Shown here piece by piece: positions 4,488-5,958 of a DNA stretch of 5,958 nucleotides. This DNA comes from Gaiellales bacterium. GTDB lineage: Bacteria; Actinomycetota; Thermoleophilia; Gaiellales; F1-60-MAGs149. The notes under the pieces are model-generated. The model saw only the letters and a list, made by a program, of their open reading frames with translations, searched no databases and was not told where the DNA came from. Made by a program: the position numbers and the translations under genes. The stretch covers positions 1-5,958 of the forward strand of contig JAURLF010000065.1 in the NCBI GenBank assembly GCA_030831375.1, given 5' to 3'. Within the stretch, counting starts at the first letter, position 1. Each line of letters begins with the position of its first letter.

Positions 4488-5138
4488 ATTCCCCTGCAGG
4501 CGACTTCGCTGGCGCTCGGCCCCTACGGGACTAACTGCTACATCGTCCACCCGGACGGCGCGGCCGATTGCCTCGTGATCGACCCCGGCGAGGAGCCGGA
4601 GCGGGTGCTGGCTGCCCTCGGGGAGCTGGGCCTGAGCTGCGCCGCGATCATCGTGACGCACTCGCACCTCGACCACATCGGCGCGGTCGGCGCGGTCGCC
4701 CGGGCGGCGACGTGCCCAGTCTACACCTCGGCGGGCGACGCCGACGTGGTCGCGCACGTCAACGACCACCTCTGGCCCGGCTTCGGGCCGTACGTCGAGC
4801 ACGCGCCCGAGGGGCGCCTCGAGCCGGGGGCCCCCATCGATCTCGCCGGCATCCGGATCGAGGTGCTGGCCACGCCCGGGCACCACCCGCACGCCGTCTC
4901 GCTGCTGATGACCGGACCCGAGGGTGACCAGCTGCTCGCGTCGGGCGACGTCCTGTTCGCGGGGTCCGTCGGGCGGACCGACCTCGAGGGGGGCGACTGG
5001 GACGTCCTCACCGAGTCGCTCGCGCTGCTCGCGCGCGAGGTCGGCCACGACGTGCCCGTGCTGCCGGGCCACGGTCCCGTCACGACGCTGCGCCACGAGC
5101 TCGCCACCAACCCGTTCCTGACGCAGGCGGCCCCGTGA
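4488..5138 (+). CDS. Metallo-beta-lactamase-fold hydrolase (glyoxalase II-like, Rv2581c type)
   Basis: A 216-residue cytoplasmic dinuclear metal hydrolase of the glyoxalase II/GloC-like group; relatives cleave thioesters, but the substrate here is unknown. Metal ligands are all present: THSHLDH (His58, His60, Asp62, His63), TPGHH (His132), SGDVLF (Asp154) and PGHGP (His195). The conserved N-terminal strand LGPYGTNCYIV and the C-terminal NPFL match the actinobacterial proteins encoded just before hisS. The frame has no ATG, GTG or TTG between its upstream TAG (4431) and a GTG at 4575, and that GTG would remove 29 residues including the conserved TNCY strand. The ATT at 4488, seven bases after GGAG, is the best start; CTG at 4494 is the main alternative. 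It overlaps hisS by 4 bp, implying translational coupling. Confidence 0.88.
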   Translation: MPLQATSLALGPYGTNCYIVHPDGAADCLVIDPGEEPERVLAALGELGLSCAAIIVTHSHLDHIGAVGAVARAATCPVYTSAGDADVVAHVNDHLWPGFGPYVEHAPEGRLEPGAPIDLAGIRIEVLATPGHHPHAVSLLMTGPEGDQLLASGDVLFAGSVGRTDLEGGDWDVLTESLALLAREVGHDVPVLPGHGPVTTLRHELATNPFLTQAAP

Positions 5139-5958
5139 GCGGCGGCTTCCAGGCGCCCCGCGGCACGCTCGACTGGCTGCCGCCGCGCTCGGGCGCGCGC
5201 CGGGCCATGATCGCCGCCTTCCAGGCGCGCGCCGAGCGCGCCGGCTTCCGCGAGGCGCAGACCCCCGTGTTCGAGGAGAAGGGCCTGTTCGCCCGCACCG
5301 CCGGCGAGTCGTCGGAGGTCGTCGGCAAGGAGATGTACGTGTTCACCGATCAGGGCGAGCGCGAGCTCGCGCTGCGTCCCGAGTTCACGGCGGGCATCGT
5401 GCGCGCCTACCTCGAGCACGGCCTGTCGCGCGAGGCGCAGCCCGTCCGGCTCTGGTCGGCCGGTTCCTGCTACCGCTACGCCGCCGTCCAGCGCGGCCGC
5501 TACCGCGAGTTCACGCAGGTCAACGCGGAGGCGATCGGCTCCGACGACCCCGCCGTCGACGCCGAGCTGATCGCGCTGCAGGTCGGCTGGTTCCGGGAAC
5601 TCGGCCTCGACGGCCTCGAGGTGCGCCTCAACACCGTCGGCGACCGCGCCGACCGCGAGCCGTATCTGGCGCTTCTGCGCGCCTACCTCGACGAGCACCT
5701 CGGCGACGTCGACGAGGACGTGCGCCGCCAGCGCGACCTCAACCCGCTGCGGGCGTTCGACACGAAGGACCCCGCCTCGCGGGCCGTGATGGCGGGGGCG
5801 CCCACCATCGCCGACCACGTCGGCGCCGAGGCGTCGGAGCACTTCGCGCAGGTGCGGGCCTACCTCGATGCGCGCGGCATCGCCTACACGCTGGATCCCA
5901 CGCTCGTGCGCGGCCTCGACTACTACAGCCGCACCACCTGGGAGGTCGCGTGGCCCGA
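5135..5958 (+). CDS. hisS: Histidyl-tRNA synthetase (3' partial)
   Basis: A class II aminoacyl-tRNA synthetase that charges tRNA-His. The first 274 of about 420 residues are visible before the right edge. Landmarks: N-terminal APRGTLDWLP, motif 1 around TPVFEEKGLF, the GKEMYVFTD segment, ALRPEFTAG, motif 2 with GRYREFTQ (residues 121-128), SDDPAVDAELI, and the histidine-binding motif LVRGLDYYSRT (257-267), which separates true HisRS from most HisZ paralogues. The GTG start overlaps the hydrolase stop as GTGA, with AGGCGG four bases upstream. Two departures are seen: the usual RPEGTA reads RPEFTA, and the usual FRYERPQ of motif 2 reads YRYAAVQ, though Arg114 and Gln119 remain. The C-terminal anticodon-binding domain lies outside the window. 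Gene order hydrolase-hisS matches other actinobacteria. Confidence 0.95.
   Translation, partial: MSGGFQAPRGTLDWLPPRSGARRAMIAAFQARAERAGFREAQTPVFEEKGLFARTAGESSEVVGKEMYVFTDQGERELALRPEFTAGIVRAYLEHGLSREAQPVRLWSAGSCYRYAAVQRGRYREFTQVNAEAIGSDDPAVDAELIALQVGWFRELGLDGLEVRLNTVGDRADREPYLALLRAYLDEHLGDVDEDVRRQRDLNPLRAFDTKDPASRAVMAGAPTIADHVGAEASEHFAQVRAYLDARGIAYTLDPTLVRGLDYYSRTTWEVAWP

Noticed and set aside
4389..5096. A 236-codon N-terminal extension of the sigma factor
   Set aside because: Region 1.1 begins just after the ATG at 4388, and the extension is antisense to the hydrolase; its residues look like a shadow frame.
4721..5842. A 373-codon open frame on the minus strand opposite the hydrolase and hisS
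   Set aside because: It crosses two well-supported genes on the other strand, has Arg/Ala/Val/Asp-rich composition and no domain; it is a GC-driven shadow.

Overview
The window is about 6 kb of very GC-rich, tightly packed bacterial DNA. Its third codon positions are almost all G or C, start codons are often GTG or rarer, and -10 boxes read TAGNNT. A group 1 sigma factor and an MBL-hydrolase/hisS gene pair like that of actinobacteria (compare Rv2581c-hisS of Mycobacterium tuberculosis) suggest a high-GC actinobacterium. A Thermoleophilia/Solirubrobacterales-type organism is my best guess, but this is inferred from style and cannot be proven from the sequence.

Layout, left to right. (1) 1-1155 (+): C-terminal half of an MMPL/RND-type membrane transporter, cut by the left edge. 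(2) 1168-2106 (-): an EamA/DMT transporter, convergent with the MMPL gene across 12 bp, with a GC hairpin over the junction. (3) 2126-2812 (+): a seven-segment membrane protein of unknown function. It diverges from the EamA gene across only 19 bp, and those 19 bp hold a symmetrical -10 element that fits both genes. (4) 2809-~3198 (-): a group II-like truncated hemoglobin whose stop codon overlaps that of gene 3 in a CTAG. (5) 3215-3288 (-): tRNA-Pro(UGG), directly upstream of the globin and flanked by a 9-bp inverted repeat. (6) 3315-4388 (-): the primary sigma factor. (7) 4389-4487: a divergent control region with a 17-bp palindrome and a TAGACT box. (8) 4488-5138 (+): a metallo-beta-lactamase-fold hydrolase with no ATG, GTG or TTG start before its conserved N-terminus. 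(9) 5135-5958 (+): histidyl-tRNA synthetase, overlapping the hydrolase by 4 bp and cut by the right edge.

Most genes are housekeeping or ordinary transport genes, and I see no mobile element, CRISPR array or defence cassette. The interest lies in gene starts and junctions: a bidirectional leaderless promoter, a probable AUU start, and a sigma factor-tRNA-globin series on one strand in which a tRNA leader-trailer helix could mask the globin start. Sigma factor, tRNA-Pro and globin may share a transcript, because no promoter or terminator is visible in the 26-nt and 16-nt gaps between them. The hydrolase and hisS form a translationally coupled pair.
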